A DNA stretch of 64,000 nucleotides from Tardiphaga sp. (GTDB lineage Bacteria > Pseudomonadota > Alphaproteobacteria > Rhizobiales > Xanthobacteraceae): assembly GCA_030147505.1 (NCBI GenBank), contig JASBVG010000062.1:1-64000 (forward strand), given 5' to 3'. Shown here piece after piece: positions 26,313 to 34,571 of the stretch. The translations under genes were made by a program, and so were the position numbers. Within the stretch, counting starts at the first letter, position 1; every line of letters begins with the position of its first letter. The notes under the pieces were generated by a model. That model saw only the letters and a list, made by a program, of their open reading frames with translations. It ran no database searches and had not been told where the DNA came from.

Positions 26313-28514
26313 TCAATGCGTCAACACCATCGACACCCGGATCTGACCACGGCTGCGAAGCACCTCCAGCGATACGTCGTCACGATGCTTCCTTAGACAT
26401 ATATCGACGCTGGATTCGCCGAGCCGCACATCGCGGAGGATCACGTGTTGCAGAAATGAAGGCAGCCGCGGATCGCGGAAGCGGATCTCTCCGCGCGCAA
26501 TATCAAATTCGATTCCGAGCGCCGCCTCCAGCAACGTGAACGGCGTTGCACTCGCCCACGCCTGGGGCGCACAGGCCACCGGATAAAGCGTCGGGCCGCG
26601 ACGTTTCTCACGCTGGAAGCCGCAGAACAGCTCTGGAAGGCGGCGCAGATCCATGTAGGTCGCCGTATCAAATAGGCCTTTGAACACCGCTTCGACCGAA
26701 TGTTTCAAACCATAACGTGCAAGGCCGAGAGCGATCAGTGCATTATCGTGCGGCCAGATCGAACCATCGTGATAGGACATCGGGTTGTAGCGGGCTTCGC
26801 CACGGGCAATGGTGCGAATGCCCCAGCCGGTGAAGAAATGTGGTCGCATCATATCCGCGGCGACCATCCGCGCCCGCTCCTCGCGCACGATGCCGGTGAA
26901 CAGCAACTGACCGGCATTGGATGAGCGGACCACGCACGGCAGCTTGGCACCATCGAGCGCCAGCGCATAGGTGCCGATCTCCTCGCACCAGAATGCCGCC
27001 TCGAAGCGATCTGCGAGTTGCCGGGCTTCCGCCTCTAGTTGCTTGGCGCGCTCCGCCATCTCCAGTCGCAGCGCCATGCGCGCAGCAAGATGCTTGGCCG
27101 CATAGACATAGCCCTGCACCTCGGCGAGCGCGATATTTCCCTCGGCAAGCTTGCCATCGGCATGGAAGATCGCGTCATACGAATCCTTCCAGCCCTGATT
27201 CTGCAGCCCTTGCTCGGTGGCGCGCTGATATTCGACGAAACCATCCCCATCTGGGTCGCCGGGACCGTCGATCCATTTCAGCGCGGCTTCGATGGCCGGC
27301 CACAGCTCGCCCAGCATCTCTTCGTCGCCCGTGCGTTCGATATAAAGGCCAGCGAGCAACACGAAGAGCGGGGTGGAGTCGACGCTTCCGTAGTACTGAG
27401 CGAATGGCACCTCGCGCAGCGCAGCCATTTCGCCGCCGCGCATTTCGTGCAAAATCTTGCCGGGTTCGGCATCGCTGAGCGGATTGATCTCGCTGGCCTG
27501 GAATGCAGCCAGACGCGACAGCACTCCTTTTGCCACACGCGGATCGATCCACAGCATCTGCAGCGCAGTGATCAAGCCATCGCGGCCGAACGTCGTAGAA
27601 TACCAGGGAATGCCGGCATAGGGATAACGCCCCTGCGGCGTATTGGTCATGAGGATATTGAGATCGCCCATCGCCTGACACAGCACCTCGTTGAAAATAT
27701 CGTTCGAGGTCTCGATGGTGGTTGCGCCTTTGCTGAAATTGCGCATCTCGCGGCGATGCGCCAGCAGGCCGCGGAGGAATGGCACCGGCTTGTGATCGAC
27801 GTCGACATTGCAGCTCGCAACAACGAAAAGTGACGTCGCTTCCTGCGGTTCAAGCTCAAAGTGATATTTCGCTATATTTGCGGACAATTTTGTCGGGCGC
27901 GGATCGAAATACATCATCGTGCGTAGCAGCTTGTCGTCGAGTCCGGTATATTCCAGCGCGACATGGCTCGGATCGACAAGACGGCTTGTCGCAACACCGC
28001 GATGTTTTCGCTTTTCACCGCGGACCTCGAACAGATCGGCGAAGTCGTTGTCGAAGCTTAGCGTAAGATCGAAACTCGCACGCTCGTTGCCGTGATTCTG
28101 CAGGCCGATTCGCTGATAAGCAGCGCCGCGCCACAGAAAGACGGTTCGCACGATGTGCAGCACATCTTTCTGCAGGATGATCCGTCCGTTGCGATAGATA
28201 TCCGGATTGGTGAGATCGATGGTAAGCGAGGAATTATCGTCGCGCAGATTGGAGCCAAGCAGGAGCGGCTGCACATCGTTCAACGCTAGCTCAAGGCGGG
28301 CCAGATAGCGCGTATCCTTGTTGAACAGACCATCCGGCCCTCCCGCGGAAGCACCGATGTCGCCATGGCTGTCGAGCACGGCGAAAGTGTCGTCATGCTT
28401 CAGGGCACGCCGCGGCCGCGATGCGGGGCCTGTCATTGGAATGTAGAAAGGTGACTCGACGACTTTCTGATCAGCGAGCACATCGCGTTTTGCGGCAGTG
28501 GCTTCGATGGGCAT
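26313..28514 (-). CDS. Amylo-alpha-1,6-glucosidase / glycogen debranching enzyme family protein
   Basis: A 733-residue protein. Residues about 35-235 are the N-terminal beta-sandwich typical of bacterial GDE proteins (HGDIGASAGGPDGLFNKDTRYL); residues about 290-700 form the (alpha/alpha)6 barrel of the GDE C-terminal clan (GIPWYSTTFGRDGLITALQ, YGSVDSTPLFVLLAG, NPMSYHDGSIWPHDNALIALG). The conserved acidic residues of the barrel are present, so it is probably active on an alpha-glucan or oligosaccharide. It is followed upstream by the ABC exporter gene in the same orientation (73-bp gap) and may share its promoter. Confidence 0.9.
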   Translation of the reverse strand: MPIEATAAKRDVLADQKVVESPFYIPMTGPASRPRRALKHDDTFAVLDSHGDIGASAGGPDGLFNKDTRYLARLELALNDVQPLLLGSNLRDDNSSLTIDLTNPDIYRNGRIILQKDVLHIVRTVFLWRGAAYQRIGLQNHGNERASFDLTLSFDNDFADLFEVRGEKRKHRGVATSRLVDPSHVALEYTGLDDKLLRTMMYFDPRPTKLSANIAKYHFELEPQEATSLFVVASCNVDVDHKPVPFLRGLLAHRREMRNFSKGATTIETSNDIFNEVLCQAMGDLNILMTNTPQGRYPYAGIPWYSTTFGRDGLITALQMLWIDPRVAKGVLSRLAAFQASEINPLSDAEPGKILHEMRGGEMAALREVPFAQYYGSVDSTPLFVLLAGLYIERTGDEEMLGELWPAIEAALKWIDGPGDPDGDGFVEYQRATEQGLQNQGWKDSYDAIFHADGKLAEGNIALAEVQGYVYAAKHLAARMALRLEMAERAKQLEAEARQLADRFEAAFWCEEIGTYALALDGAKLPCVVRSSNAGQLLFTGIVREERARMVAADMMRPHFFTGWGIRTIARGEARYNPMSYHDGSIWPHDNALIALGLARYGLKHSVEAVFKGLFDTATYMDLRRLPELFCGFQREKRRGPTLYPVACAPQAWASATPFTLLEAALGIEFDIARGEIRFRDPRLPSFLQHVILRDVRLGESSVDICLRKHRDDVSLEVLRSRGQIRVSMVLTH

Positions 28515-28587
28515 GGATGACCTCGGCCAATAGATATGGACATGGCGATACGCATGCGGAAACGCATTACGCAGCTTAGCTGAGTCG

Positions 28588-30354
28588 TCAGGCCGCGTGC
28601 GCGGCGAGACGGCTCATTTCCCGCGTCACAAGCTCGCGATATGGCCCTTGCCCCTGCATCAGGATATCCGGTTTTCCGTCCTCGACGATCTTGCCGCTGC
28701 GCAGCACGACCACGCGGTCAAAATTGCGCAATGTCGCCAGCCGATGCGCGATGGCGATCACCGTGCGGCCGCGCATCAGGCGCGCCAGCGCTTCGCGGAT
28801 GGCTTCCTCCGATTCGCTGTCGAGCGCGGCCGTGGCCTCATCGAGCAGCAGAATCGGTGCGTCCTTGAGGAAAGCGCGCGCGATGGCGATACGCTGTCGC
28901 TGACCTCCGGAGAGCTTGACGCCACGATCGCCCACCATGGTATCGAGGCCCTCCGGCAACTGCTCTATGAAATCGCAGCGCGCATCGATGGCCGCTCGCA
29001 TGACTTCCTTGTCAGTCGCGTTCGGGCGACCATAGCGAATGTTCTCGAGGATCGAGCGATGAAACAGCGAGATGTCCTGCGGCACGACTGAAATGGCGTG
29101 GCGCAAACTCTGCTGCGTCACGCGCGAAATATCCTGACCATCGATACTGATACTGCCTTCCTGCACGTCGTAGAAGCGCTGAAGTAGCACGAACAGACTC
29201 GACTTGCCTCCGCCGGATTGACCGACGAGACCGACACGCTGGCCCGCATTGAGTCGCAGGGTAAACTTATCGAACACCTTGTGTCCGCCGGGATACTGGA
29301 AGGTAATATTATTGAAAGCGATCGCTGCACCTGACTTGATCAACGGCTCGGCCTCCGGATGGTCACGCAGCTCATGCGGCACCAGCAGCGTCGCAACAGC
29401 TTCTGACAGACGCGCGATGTGCTGGGTAACGTCCACCAGCGCAACGGCGAGATCGCGTGTGGCGTGGAGAATGGAGATCCCGAGCGTACAGATCAGCACC
29501 ACTTCGCCCGTCGATGCGCCCCCGCGCTGCCAGAGCATGATGGCCCAGCCGAGAAGGCCGATGGTCAGCACGACGGTGATCACCGCGTGAACAAGACGCA
29601 GACGTTCAAGGTATCGCAAGCTGCGACCGCGGGCATAGAGCTCGCGATCTACAGTGTTGTCAAAGCGTTTGTGCTCGAAATTCAGTCCACAGAACGCGCG
29701 TACGAGCGGCAGATTGTTGACAACATCGACCATTTCGCCGTCGACCGAAGCGGCCTTATCGGCAAAATCATTGTGCAGGCTCTTGCCAGCGGCGGCCATC
29801 CTGAACATCAGAACGACGACTGCGCCGGCAACGACCGTAAGGCCCGCCGCCATCGGCAGACTGACTGTGCCGATCAGCAGAATCGCGGCGAACGTTGCCA
29901 CGACCGGCGGCATCACGTTCCAGATGAACATGTTCTCGATGGTGAAGACCGCGTTGGACGTTGCCGTGATCCGGCTGGTCAACATGCCGGGCAGACGATC
30001 CGTGAAATAGTTCGGCGCATGTCCGGTAAGATGGCGAAAGATATCACGCCTGAGATCACCAGTAACATTGACGAATGTGTAGCTGGCGATCCAGCCGGCG
30101 AGGCGCCACAGAAACATGTCTGCGGTAATCAGCGCGATAAGAACACCGAATGCCCACCAGATCAGCGTCCCGGCACTCGACGGGCCTGCAGAAAGGCCAT
30201 CGACCAAATTCTTGATCCCGTATTGCGTGCCAACGGAACAGGCAACGGCTCCGAGAATGGCGATCAGGATAATGGAATGCGAAAGAGCGCGCTTCCTGAT
30301 GTACCGCATCACGAACGCGAAAGGGCGGTGCGCATATCCGGAGAGACAATCCAT
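28588..30354 (-). CDS. ABC exporter, fused membrane and ATPase domains
   Basis: A 588-residue half-transporter. Residues about 25-325 form the six-helix type-I exporter domain. The C-terminal ATPase has Walker A GQSGGGKSS, signature LSGGQRQR, Walker B ILLLDEAT and the H-loop IAIAHR. ATG 30354 (MDCLSGYAHR) is taken; ATG 30309 (MRYIRKRA) is a possible alternative. A much longer open frame to 31788 runs antisense through the glycosyltransferase gene and is spurious. Divergent from a glycosyltransferase and followed by a debranching enzyme, it may export a lipid-linked or oligosaccharide product; that is inference. Confidence 0.92.
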   Translation of the reverse strand: MDCLSGYAHRPFAFVMRYIRKRALSHSIILIAILGAVACSVGTQYGIKNLVDGLSAGPSSAGTLIWWAFGVLIALITADMFLWRLAGWIASYTFVNVTGDLRRDIFRHLTGHAPNYFTDRLPGMLTSRITATSNAVFTIENMFIWNVMPPVVATFAAILLIGTVSLPMAAGLTVVAGAVVVLMFRMAAAGKSLHNDFADKAASVDGEMVDVVNNLPLVRAFCGLNFEHKRFDNTVDRELYARGRSLRYLERLRLVHAVITVVLTIGLLGWAIMLWQRGGASTGEVVLICTLGISILHATRDLAVALVDVTQHIARLSEAVATLLVPHELRDHPEAEPLIKSGAAIAFNNITFQYPGGHKVFDKFTLRLNAGQRVGLVGQSGGGKSSLFVLLQRFYDVQEGSISIDGQDISRVTQQSLRHAISVVPQDISLFHRSILENIRYGRPNATDKEVMRAAIDARCDFIEQLPEGLDTMVGDRGVKLSGGQRQRIAIARAFLKDAPILLLDEATAALDSESEEAIREALARLMRGRTVIAIAHRLATLRNFDRVVVLRSGKIVEDGKPDILMQGQGPYRELVTREMSRLAAHAA

Positions 30355-30465
30355 GTGCGTTACTAAACCCCTTGAACAGCAACGGTAAGATGAACGGGCA
30401 GTGCCGCGGCCCGTGAATGATGGCGCTTCAATCGCGAATTCCCCACGCTCTCGCCTTTCCAGCGC

Positions 30466-30491
30466 AACAATCGACCTGCACCACTGGTTCC
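30466..30491 (-). promoter_or_regulatory. EcfG-like promoter facing the ABC exporter gene
   Basis: On the minus strand GGAAC (30491-30487) is followed after 17 nt by TGTT (30469-30466), one base from the alphaproteobacterial general-stress consensus GGAAC-N16/17-CGTT. It sits about 112 bp before the ABC exporter start. Confidence 0.4.
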
Positions 30492-30557
30492 GCAAACCTG
30501 AAAGAGCGTGATGGCAGCAGCAAGACGATAGTGTGGATGAAAGTCGCCGACGTGGAA

Positions 30558-30582
30558 GGAACTTCGCAGCTGCGAGAACGTT
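30558..30582 (+). promoter_or_regulatory. EcfG (general stress sigma factor) promoter before the glycosyltransferase
   Basis: GGAAC (30558-30562), 16 nt, then CGTT (30579-30582): an exact match to the EcfG consensus, 76 bp upstream of the glycosyltransferase ATG. With the reverse-strand site in the same 303-bp gap (30355-30657), it makes a divergent stress-promoter pair. Nothing else is recognised in that gap. Confidence 0.6.
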
Positions 30583-30657
30583 CCCCAGCTCGGCAAAGCG
30601 ATGCCTCCAACGTTTTCGGGTCGTCAGTCCCTCACTTCCAACATGGGAGATATGTAA

Positions 30658-31722
30658 ATGCGCATCGCGCAAGTGGCTCCACTGACTGAAGCCGTTCCCC
30701 CCAAACTCTATGGCGGCACTGAACGTGTCGTACACTGGTTGACTGAAGAACTTGTCGCGCAAGGCCACGACGTTACGCTTTTTGCCAGTGGCGATTCCCA
30801 TACAACGGCGAAGCTCGATGCCGGCTGGCCCAAGGCGCTGCGCCTGGATGGCTCGGTGCGCGATCCCAACGCATTGCATATGGAAATGCTCGAACGCGTC
30901 CGCCGGAAATGCGACGACGGCGAATTCGACATCCTGCACTTCCATCTCGACTATTATCCGTTCTCGCTGTTCTCCCGACAGCCAACGCCGTTTGTGACGA
31001 CGCTGCACGGCCGCCTGGATCTGCCGGAGCACCAACCGACCTTCACAACGTTCTCGAAGATCCCGGTGATCTCGATCTCGGATGCGCAGCGTCGTCCGGT
31101 GCCACAGGCCAACTTCATCAAGACGATCTATCACGGTCTGCCTGAGAAACTGCTGACACCGCTCGCCAGCAAGCAGAGCTATCTCGCTGTGCTTGGCCGC
31201 ATCGCGCCGGAAAAGGGTGTCGATCGCGCGATCAAGATTGCCATTCGCGCCGGCATTCCGCTGAAGATTGCCGCCAAGGTCGATCGCGCCGATGAGGAGT
31301 ATTACGAGGCCGTGGTAAAGCCGCTGATGGATCATCCGCTCGTCGAGTTCATCGGCGAGATCAGCGATCGTGAAAAGCCGGAATTTCTCTCGGGGGCCTA
31401 CGGTCTGCTGCTGCCGATCGACTGGCCGGAGCCGTTCGGCCTTGTGATGATCGAAGCCATGGCCTGCGGCACACCCGTGATCGCATATAACCGAGGCTCG
31501 GTACCGGAGATCATCGATCAAGGCCTCACCGGCTTCATCGTGGAAGATGAGCTTAGCGCCGTGAATGCAGTGGGCCGCCTCGCCGACATGGACCGAGCGG
31601 CGATTCGCAAGCATTTCGAGACGCGGTTCAGTGCGCGTCGCATGGCGCACGACTATGTCGAAGCCTATCGCAGCCAGATGGAGCAGAAGACACAGCTCCG
31701 ACTGGTTAGCAGCGCAGAGTAG
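30658..31722 (+). CDS. Glycosyltransferase family 4
   Basis: A 354-residue GT-B retaining glycosyltransferase. The N-terminal domain has the glycine-rich acceptor loop (VPPKLYGGTERVVHWLTEEL); the C-terminal nucleotide-sugar domain has LGRIAPEKGVDRAIKIA and the EPFGLVMIEAMACGTPVIA block with the two spaced glutamates. The cytosolic enzyme probably acts at the membrane face. GGGAG precedes ATG 30658 at good spacing, and an EcfG-type promoter lies upstream. A strong terminator follows at 31750. The sugar and acceptor are unknown; the linkage to the debranching enzyme suggests a stress-related glycan. Confidence 0.93.
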   Translation: MRIAQVAPLTEAVPPKLYGGTERVVHWLTEELVAQGHDVTLFASGDSHTTAKLDAGWPKALRLDGSVRDPNALHMEMLERVRRKCDDGEFDILHFHLDYYPFSLFSRQPTPFVTTLHGRLDLPEHQPTFTTFSKIPVISISDAQRRPVPQANFIKTIYHGLPEKLLTPLASKQSYLAVLGRIAPEKGVDRAIKIAIRAGIPLKIAAKVDRADEEYYEAVVKPLMDHPLVEFIGEISDREKPEFLSGAYGLLLPIDWPEPFGLVMIEAMACGTPVIAYNRGSVPEIIDQGLTGFIVEDELSAVNAVGRLADMDRAAIRKHFETRFSARRMAHDYVEAYRSQMEQKTQLRLVSSAE

Positions 31723-31749
31723 CCAGCAACGATCGCTGAACGACAAGAC

Positions 31750-31773
31750 GAGCGGCCCCCAGGCCGCTCTTTC
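31750..31773 (+). terminator. Rho-independent terminator after the glycosyltransferase
   Basis: An 8-bp perfect G+C stem (GAGCGGCC / GGCCGCTC) with a CCCA loop, followed by TTTC, 28 bp after the stop at 31722. Confidence 0.7.
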
Positions 31774-31875
31774 GCATGGAGCGATCACCGCCTGCCCTTA
31801 TGTGCGACGACGGAATGGACTGCGACGTTCGGTCGCTCCATAACTATCGGGTCGTCTCCAGCCCGATAGGTCCCC

Positions 31876-33382
31876 ATGTCCACCGTTGCCCGTTTCGAAG
31901 TCATCCTGCTCCTGATGGCCGTCATCGTCGGGCTCGATCTCGCCGCGCGGCGCCTGCAGTTGCCCCGCGCGGCCGCATTGATCCTTGGCGGGATCAGCCT
32001 CGCATTGATCCCCGGCACGCCGGATCTCGAAATCGATCCCGAGCTCGTTCTGGTGCTGTTCCTGCCACCGCTGCTGATGTCGAGCGCCTGGTTCACGTCC
32101 TGGCGCGATTTCCGCGCCGATTTACGCATCATCCTGCAGCTTGCGGTTGGCGCAGTGTTCTTCACCACGCTCGTCGTCGGCGTCGTCGCGCATCTGGTAA
32201 TACCGGACCTGCCATGGGCCGCCTGTTTCGCGCTCGGCGCGATCGTTTCGCCGCCGGATTCCGTCGCCGCCAAAGCGGTGCTGCAGAAGGTCGCGTTGCC
32301 TCACCGGATCATCGTGCTGCTGGAGGGCGAGAGCCTCGTCAATGATGCATCCGGGCTCGTGCTGCTCCGCTTCGCCGTCGCTGCGGCATTGACCGGCTCG
32401 TTCAGCGCCGGCGCCGCGACCATCAGTTTCTTCACTGTCGCCATCGGCGGCCTGATGGTCGGCGTGATCTTCGCATTTGGCGCAATGCTGGTGATCAAGC
32501 GCATCAAGGAGATCGATCTCGCCATCGGTGGCCTGCGGCATGGTTCTCGGCTGGAAGCAGCACGAATTCTTCGGCGCAGCGCTGCGCACCCGTTCCACGG
32601 CAACATGGAGCGTCGTCGTGTTCGTGCTGGAATCCCTCGTTTTCATCCTGATCGGCCTGTCCCTGCGCGGCGTACTGCATCGCCTGGGTGGAACCGATGC
32701 GCTGATTGCGATGGCGCCGGCGACGGGTGCGATTATCGCCGCTGTAATCCTTGCGCGGTTCGCCTGGATGTATCCCGGCACTTATTTGCCACGCATGCTG
32801 ATGCCCAAACTCCGCGTCCGCGATCCGGCGCCGCCGTGGTCGGTGCCGTTTGTCATGAGCTGGGCCGGGTTACGCGGCGTGGTCAGCCTTGCCGCCGCAC
32901 TGTCATTGCCCACAGAGTTTCCCGGCCGTGACATGATCCTGGCCATCACGTTCGCCGTCATTCTGGTGACGGTATTGATTCAGGGCTCTACGCTCGCACC
33001 GATCATCCGGCTACTGATGAGAGGTGACTACACGGTCCATCATCATTCCAAGCTCAGCGAAGCGCAGGCCCGCGCGCGCATCGCCGCCGCCCAGTTTGCC
33101 GCCATCGAGAAAGCCTCGCGCAATGAGGACGGCACGCACCGGCATCCACGCCTGTTCGAGCAATACACCTATCGGAAAGGCGCTGCGGCACGCTATGCCG
33201 AGGAGGCCGAGACGCTGTCATCACAGCGCATCGACCACTACGTGACCGTTCTCGCCGCCATCGAGGCCGGCCGCAGCGAGCTCTTGAGGATGCATCGCGC
33301 CGACGAGATCCATGACAGCGTGCTGCAGGCCATCGAGGAAGGGCTCGATCTCGAAGAAGTCAATGCAAGGCGGCATCTCTGA
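31876..33382 (+). pseudogene. CPA1-family Na+/H+ antiporter broken by internal deletion/frameshift
   Basis: Homology starts at ATG 31876 (MSTVARFEVILLLMAVIVGLD) and includes the antiporter core FALGAIVSPPDSVAAKAVL and LEGESLVNDASGLVLLRF. It stays in frame 1 to about 32526 (IKRIKEIDLAI). It resumes in frame 2 at 32528 (ACGMVLGWKQHEFF) and continues with VFVLESLVFILIGLSLRG, SWAGLRGVVSLAAALSLP and a cytoplasmic tail to 33382. Compared with the usual family layout, roughly 25-30 residues covering one helix are missing at the junction and the frame changes, so a deletion of 3n-1 bases is the simplest explanation. The gene would yield no functional antiporter unless the sequence is wrong there. Confidence 0.8.
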
Positions 33383-33470
33383 AGCCTCTGGAAGCTTCCC
33401 AGCCGTACCGACAGACTCTAACATTCGCTCAACACGCGCGGCTCGCGCGCGGCAACCGGGAGAAAACGTC

Positions 33471-34220
33471 ATGAGACTTCACGGCCTGTCCACCATTGTC
33501 ACCGGCGGCGCTTCCGGCTTCGGCGCCGAGATTGCCTGCGCCTATGCGCGCGAAGGCGCCAAGGTCGTCATCTTCGATCTCAATGCGGATGGCGCGAAGA
33601 AAGTCGCTGATGAGATCGGCGCCAGCGCCATCGCCCATGGCGGCAGTGTCGCCAACAAGGCCGACGTGGATGCCGCGGTGAAGCTCGCGGTCGACAAATT
33701 CGGCAAGCTCGATGTCGTCGTCAACAATGCCGGCTGGACGTTCCGCAACAAACCGATGCTGGAAGTCACGGAAGAGGAGTTCGATCGCGTCTTCGACGTC
33801 AATGTGAAGGCGATCTTCCTGATGACCAATGCCTGCGTGCCCGTGATGAAGAAGCAGAAGAGCGGCCGCATCATCAATATCGGCTCCACCGCCGGCGTTC
33901 GCCCGCGTCCCGGCCTCACCTGGTACAACGCTTCCAAGGGTGCGGTGAACCTGATGTCGAAATCGATGGCCGTGGAGCTTGCGCCCGATGGCATCCGCGT
34001 CAACTGCATCGCACCCGTCATGGGCGAGACGGGCCTGCTGGAAGCCTTCATGGGCGTGCCAGATACGCCCGAGAATCGGGCCAAATTCATCGGCACCATT
34101 CCGCTCGGCCGCATGTCGCGCCCGTCGGATATCGCCAATGCCTGTGTCTATATGGCGGGCGAGGAATCCGAATTCCTCACCGGCGTGATCCTCCCGGTAG
34201 ATGGCGGACGGACGATCTAG
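33471..34220 (+). CDS. SDR family NAD(P)-dependent oxidoreductase
   Basis: A 249-residue classical short-chain dehydrogenase. It has the cofactor motif TGGASGFG (TGxxxGxG), NNAG, catalytic Ser (NIGSTAG) and YNASK, and a C-terminal GVILPVDGG. The Asp at the end of beta-2 (VVIFDLNADG) suggests NAD(H) preference. It resembles the 3-oxoacyl reductase/glucose dehydrogenase-like group; the substrate is unknown. CGGGAGAAAACGTC precedes ATG 33471. The longer open frame overlapping the antiporter remnant is rejected. Confidence 0.92.
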   Translation: MRLHGLSTIVTGGASGFGAEIACAYAREGAKVVIFDLNADGAKKVADEIGASAIAHGGSVANKADVDAAVKLAVDKFGKLDVVVNNAGWTFRNKPMLEVTEEEFDRVFDVNVKAIFLMTNACVPVMKKQKSGRIINIGSTAGVRPRPGLTWYNASKGAVNLMSKSMAVELAPDGIRVNCIAPVMGETGLLEAFMGVPDTPENRAKFIGTIPLGRMSRPSDIANACVYMAGEESEFLTGVILPVDGGRTI

Positions 34221-34343
34221 GGAAATTCGTAAACCATCCAATCCGGTGAGATTCGATTCACCAAGTCCATTAAGCAGTTCAGCCCAGGTTCATGCGATGA
34301 TCGCTGCATGATCGAGGGACAAACCTCGGCAGGGAAGGCGTCA

Positions 34344-34378
34344 GGGTCAGGTCGGTCAACGGCCTGACCCGATTCTTT
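34344..34378 (+). terminator. Hairpin followed by T-rich run, just before a small membrane-protein gene
   Basis: GGGTCAGG (34344-34351) pairs perfectly with CCTGACCC (34363-34370) around an 11-nt loop, followed by GATTCTTT. It could terminate the SDR transcript, but it ends only 14 bp before the start codon at 34392 and abuts its G-rich ribosome-binding site, so it could also limit translation of that gene. Confidence 0.5.
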
Positions 34379-34391
34379 GGGGGTCGATCAC

Positions 34392-34571
34392 ATGGCAGCG
34401 AAGAAGAAAGCAGCTCCGCCCAAAAAGGCGGAGACCTCTGAGCCCGTTCACCCGGCTTTCGCCGTTTTGCGCACGGCCACCCGCAGCGTCGTCAATATGG
34501 CGATCGTCAGCGCCGCCTGCGGTATCACACTGCTGACTCTGATGGCTGCGTTTAAGTTCCGGCTTGCCTAG
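34392..34571 (+). CDS. Small Lys/Ala-rich single-pass membrane protein
   Basis: A 59-residue protein of unknown function. It has a basic Lys/Ala/Pro N-terminus (MAAKKKAAPPKK), a short amphipathic stretch (HPAFAVLRTATRSVV) and one transmembrane helix (AIVSAACGITLLTLMAAF). ATG 34392 with GGGGG about nine bases upstream is preferred over the TTG at 34377. Its stop overlaps the convergent oxidoreductase stop by 4 bp. Codon use looks like that of neighbouring genes, which supports it as real. Confidence 0.65.
   Translation: MAAKKKAAPPKKAETSEPVHPAFAVLRTATRSVVNMAIVSAACGITLLTLMAAFKFRLA

Noticed and set aside
25130..26539. 469-residue plus-strand open frame opposite the PRC-barrel/MFS genes
   Set aside because: Arg/Gly/His-rich shadow with no motif; the minus-strand genes have clear domains, signal peptide and ribosome-binding sites.
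30355..31788. N-terminal extension of the ABC exporter reading frame to 1066 residues
   Set aside because: The extra part is antisense to the GT4 gene, crosses a stress promoter pair and shows no transporter features.
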